Source of the DNA: NIOZ-UU13 sp035528395
Lineage (GTDB): Bacteria; Planctomycetota; Phycisphaerae; Sedimentisphaerales; Anaerobacaceae
Direction of reading: 5' to 3'
Length of the DNA: 64,000 bases
Assembly (NCBI GenBank): GCA_035528395.1
Contig: DATKYR010000029.1
Span: 1 to 64,000 of the forward strand
Under the pieces are notes generated by a model. It made no database searches, had not been told where the DNA came from, and worked only from the letters and a program-made list of their open reading frames with translations. The translations under genes and the position numbers were made by a program. Every line of letters begins with the position of its first letter. Positions within the stretch are counted from its first letter, which is position 1. This document shows positions 61,060 to 64,000 of the stretch, one piece after another.

Positions 61060-62613
61060 CTAAGGTATTATCACCCGGTTGTAAATGCGAACATCATCAA
61101 TCAGGCCGGACCAGAAGGACCCTGGTTCCATAGCCGTGCCGGCACCAATGTACAGGCTGTTTTCTGAGCCCGCCAAATTAGTCCGCTCGTCTTCAGTCAC
61201 GGCGACGTCATCAACGTAGAGCGTTCTGTGCGAGCCATCCCACACGAGACCTATCCGGTGCCAGTTACCATCAGTGATGATTGTTTGTGACAGCAGTTCA
61301 GCGCCGCCCCGGCCAGCACCCTTTAGCTCCGTCATCAAGTTACCTTCCAATGTATCCGAACAAAGCCAATTCACGCCGCCCATTTGCGACACAACGGCTT
61401 GGCCTGGAGCACCGCCTTTAATCCAGGTAAATACGCTGAACCTACCATCCGCTGGATTCAACACAAAATCAGTGCTGACATAATCATCGATGCCGTCAAG
61501 CTGCAATGCACCATCTACCATCCCGCCCTCAGGTTGCCAACTCGGTTCTCCATGCACACTACCGTTGTTACCATTCGCGCCGTCGTAGGCAATATCGCCT
61601 TCTGCCTCATCAAGTGCCCAGTGAGCCACAAGTGTAGGGTCGTTTACGTCCTCGAACAAGTGCTCAGCAAGCACGATCAGGTCCTGGACATCTACAATGC
61701 CATCTCCAAAAAGGCCCGGAGCAATGTCACAGGATGGCTCTTTCGTCTGCCAATGGTCAACCATAATGCCCATATCTGCACTGTCAACAATGCCGTCCCC
61801 GTTCAAATCATACTCGACCGGGATAGTGAGCCGGCCTACACCAATTGGTACGAAGTCATTGCCGTATTCCTGTTCGAATAGTGCGATAGCTCTGTCGCCG
61901 GTACAATGACTTGCCCCAACCTTCTTGACCCCCATTGATCGAAATTGCCCAATCTTGCTCCTGACCTGAGAATCCGAATCGTTCACAAGATGAAATCCTC
62001 CAAACACGAAATACACATCCTTTTCGAGCATCTCTTTGGCTTTTTGAACAATCTGAACAATACCGGGGTGGGCACAGCCAGTGATGACTACGAGCCCCTT
62101 CGGCGTTTCCAGTACCATGGATTGTTCGATTCCGCCCATCAGCCCTGTGAGGTGAGCCCCTTCACATATCTGCACAGTATCCGTTGGCAACTGAGCTGTC
62201 GCACCACGCGATCTTACGTTTTGGACGAACCCTGACGAAACCGTGAGCGGCAGGTATGCCGTGACATTATTGTTTCTGCCTAAGAATGATAACAGACCGC
62301 CGGTATGGTCCGCATGGTTGTGCGAGATAACGACTAATTCAACGTCACCCGCTGAGACCTGCAGCTTGTCCATGTTCCCCAACAAAATGCTGCCGTTTGC
62401 CCCGGTATCGAAGAGAATACACTTCTCAGTACCTTCAATGATGCATGCAAAGCCCCAGTGCGTCGTACATCCTTCGGTTAGAGTATAGTTGTCATAGAGA
62501 ACGGTGATTTCTATCGCTCCGCTGCCGGCTTTTGCTTTCCCTCCGGTAAGCATTACGACAAGGCCAACTCCAAGCAACACCAACCTAATTTTATAACCAT
62601 TTAGCCATTTCAT
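61060..62613 (-). CDS. Secreted MBL-fold protein with dockerin-like and LamG domains
   Basis: The 517-residue protein starts at MKWLNG (aaggaagg in front) with a signal peptide. An MBL domain (about 32-270) has SHNHADHTGG, GCAHPGI and FGGFHL, close to the archaeal-type dihydropteroate-like hydrolases. A dockerin-like EF-hand pair (about 270-330, DLNGDGIVDSAD, GDGIVDVQDL) and a LamG domain (about 330-517, WALDEAEGD ... DDVRIYNR) follow. An exported hydrolase carried on a carbohydrate-binding or scaffold module is likely. Confidence 0.88.
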   Translation of the reverse strand: MKWLNGYKIRLVLLGVGLVVMLTGGKAKAGSGAIEITVLYDNYTLTEGCTTHWGFACIIEGTEKCILFDTGANGSILLGNMDKLQVSAGDVELVVISHNHADHTGGLLSFLGRNNNVTAYLPLTVSSGFVQNVRSRGATAQLPTDTVQICEGAHLTGLMGGIEQSMVLETPKGLVVITGCAHPGIVQIVQKAKEMLEKDVYFVFGGFHLVNDSDSQVRSKIGQFRSMGVKKVGASHCTGDRAIALFEQEYGNDFVPIGVGRLTIPVEYDLNGDGIVDSADMGIMVDHWQTKEPSCDIAPGLFGDGIVDVQDLIVLAEHLFEDVNDPTLVAHWALDEAEGDIAYDGANGNNGSVHGEPSWQPEGGMVDGALQLDGIDDYVSTDFVLNPADGRFSVFTWIKGGAPGQAVVSQMGGVNWLCSDTLEGNLMTELKGAGRGGAELLSQTIITDGNWHRIGLVWDGSHRTLYVDDVAVTEDERTNLAGSENSLYIGAGTAMEPGSFWSGLIDDVRIYNRVIIP

Positions 62614-62704
62614 TTTACACCTTCCTTTCTGCTCCTTAGGGCAAAATAACCTAAGAAACACCGCTGCTTTCTGCGGTGCTCTAACGTTCTAACGCTTCGA
62701 TTTC

Positions 62705-62779
62705 CTATGGCCTCACTGTCCGGCTGTAGATGCGAACATCATTAATCAGGCCGGACCAGAAGCCGATTGCGTCAAGCTG
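62705..62779 (-). pseudogene. Remnant of a LamG domain after the Kelch gene
   Basis: The stretch encodes QLDAIGFWSGLINDVRIYS and then RTVRP before a stop. It joins the start of a LamG domain (QLDGI-like) to its end (FWSGLIDDVRIY-like), as in the neighbouring MBL-LamG gene, with the centre deleted. It is out of frame with the Kelch gene stop 12 bases upstream in the transcript. Confidence 0.75.
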
Positions 62780-62791
62780 ACAACATGCAAT

Positions 62792-63907
62792 CTATTCAAC
62801 TGGCGGAATTTCCTCAAACAAATGCTCAGCAAGGACTTTCAGGTCCTGGATATCTACTATTCCATCACCGAAGGGTGATGGGGCAATATCATAAAGTGCG
62901 TTGTCTGTGTGCCAGTAGTCAACCATCATGCATATGTCGGCACTATCGACAATTCCGTCGCCGTTAAAGTCAGGTGATGGGACGCCGAGTCCGGTGTCAT
63001 ATTCTTCCGTCTTAGTAACCTTAATTAGGTTTGGATAATAATGACCACCAATTGCATATATCTTATCTCCGATCGAACCTACAAAGAGTCCAGCTCGTTT
63101 CTGCCGCATTGGAGATTTTATGGTCCATGTATCCGTAACGGGATCATAAACCTCGTTAGCTGTAGTGTGAGCAGACTCAGCTGAATTACCACCAATTGCA
63201 AAGATTTTTCCATCCACAACACAAGTGCCCAAACTCCAGCGTTCCGTTGGCATGTCTGATTTGCGAGTCCAGGTATTCGTTGACGGATCATAGACTTCAA
63301 CGTGTTTATAAGAAAACTCCCGCCAGTTCTCTGTGCTTCCTCCAATAGCATAGATTTTTCCATCCACGACACAGGCAGATAAGTTACCTCGAGTTGTCGG
63401 CATATCGGCCTTCTGTGTCCACGATTCCGTAATAGGGTTATAGGCCAGATTGCTCCTACCTATGAGATAAATTGTGCCATCTACAACAGCAATACCACGA
63501 TTTGCATTTGCAGATGGCATATCAGCTTTCTGAGTCCAGGTATCTATTTGTGGATCATATACATAGACGTTCTTTTTGGCCGTAGAAAACACACCGGGGC
63601 TGACTCCTCCAAATACATAGATTTTGCCACCAAAAGTGCAAGTTGCATGAAAACAACGTGCTGATGGCATATTAGCCTTCCTGGTCCATGTATCAACAAT
63701 TGGATCATACATCTCGACAACCGATGTTACGGATGATACAGTCAGGGCTCCACCAATAATATAAATTTTCCCATCTAAGACACATCCACCAAACCATGTT
63801 CTTGCGGTAGGCATATCGGCTTTGTATGTCCATGTGTCCTCTTCTGCCAGACTCGCGGAGGCCAGGCCGAATGCCAAAACCAATACGAGTGAAATTGTTT
63901 TTTTCAT
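62792..63907 (-). CDS. Secreted Kelch-repeat protein with dockerin-like tail
   Basis: The 371-residue protein has a signal peptide and about six Kelch repeats. Each has a GGxxxDGKIYxIGG core and a YDPxTxTWTxKxxMP strand. The tail (about 315-365) has DFNGDGIVDSADICMM and FGDGIVDIQDLKVLAEHLFEE. It probably acts as an extracellular binding propeller. Its tail is followed by the LamG remnant, so an ancestral LamG domain seems to have been lost. The ribosome site aaggg lies before the ATG. Confidence 0.88.
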   Translation of the reverse strand: MKKTISLVLVLAFGLASASLAEEDTWTYKADMPTARTWFGGCVLDGKIYIIGGALTVSSVTSVVEMYDPIVDTWTRKANMPSARCFHATCTFGGKIYVFGGVSPGVFSTAKKNVYVYDPQIDTWTQKADMPSANANRGIAVVDGTIYLIGRSNLAYNPITESWTQKADMPTTRGNLSACVVDGKIYAIGGSTENWREFSYKHVEVYDPSTNTWTRKSDMPTERWSLGTCVVDGKIFAIGGNSAESAHTTANEVYDPVTDTWTIKSPMRQKRAGLFVGSIGDKIYAIGGHYYPNLIKVTKTEEYDTGLGVPSPDFNGDGIVDSADICMMVDYWHTDNALYDIAPSPFGDGIVDIQDLKVLAEHLFEEIPPVE

Positions 63908-64000
63908 CTTATTACCCTTTCAAAAGGTGTTTATTATCTCGCCCCTCACTATGCGCAATTTTTACCGCCTTAGGCTTGTCTTTACGAAAATCTCGTTGAT

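Overview
The window looks like a chromosomal piece of a Planctomycetota bacterium, most likely class Phycisphaerae (Sedimentisphaerales-like). This is an inference from content: large secreted LamG and repeat-module proteins, dockerin-like tails with the GDGIVD...LAEHLF pattern, a prepilin-type protein with a long C-terminal region, an HNH-AP2 endonuclease, two ECF sigma cassettes, and a bacterial GPP34 (GOLPH3-like) protein beside SPFH and NfeD. No rRNA, tRNA, CRISPR array, integrase or transposase was recognised.

Layout. 1-5.7 kb: small hypothetical membrane genes, an Mrr_N-like winged-helix protein, a YmdB-type phosphodiesterase and RNase Y. 6.4-10.2 kb: an accessory block with an N6-adenine DNA methyltransferase coupled to a PIN-domain nuclease, then an HNH-AP2 endonuclease. 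10.9-13.5 kb: a secreted LamG protein with its own promoter, long leader and terminator. 13.6-18.3 kb: MlaE/MlaF-type transporter genes and a GlcD-GlcF fusion oxidase. 18.5-21.2 kb: UPF0158, AmrS-like radical SAM and PanB. 22.3-27.4 kb: a translationally coupled efflux operon (adaptor, ATPase, permease, TolC-like lipoprotein). 27.7-33.1 kb: GH130 phosphorylase, an MsbA-like exporter carrying a PDZ-like insert, an MBL hydrolase and a B12-fold protein. 33.5-37.3 kb: a larger paralogue of the LamG protein with the same promoter, leader and terminator design. 37.5-52.6 kb: a long plus-strand run (ECF sigma/anti-sigma, YbjQ, hydrolase, NfeD, SPFH, GPP34, GH53, radical SAM, MFS, CorA, RCK_C protein, DUF2179, PQQ-propeller, PurH). 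52.8-58 kb minus strand: a coiled-coil protein, a TPR membrane protein and an ECF sigma gene, then MetK and a DUF547 lipoprotein. 58.3-64 kb: a prepilin-like protein, a membrane-anchored MutS-like ATPase, and two secreted proteins with dockerin-like tails (MBL-LamG and Kelch).

How the parts relate. The secreted carbohydrate-binding and degrading proteins (LamG proteins, GH130, GH53) fit a heterotrophic polysaccharide user. The sigma/anti-sigma-YbjQ-NfeD-SPFH-GPP34 cluster suggests an envelope or membrane-domain response. The methyltransferase-PIN pair looks like a compact defence or addiction module.

A recurring theme is dispersed palindromic repeats (at least four families). They fill intergenic gaps, and three genes carry copies in frame (the GlcD-F fusion, the coiled-coil protein and the DUF547 lipoprotein). 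The strongest candidates for something undescribed are the methyltransferase-PIN pair, the shared expression cassette of the two LamG paralogues, the GPP34/SPFH/NfeD cluster, the PDZ-bearing exporter and the membrane MutS homologue.
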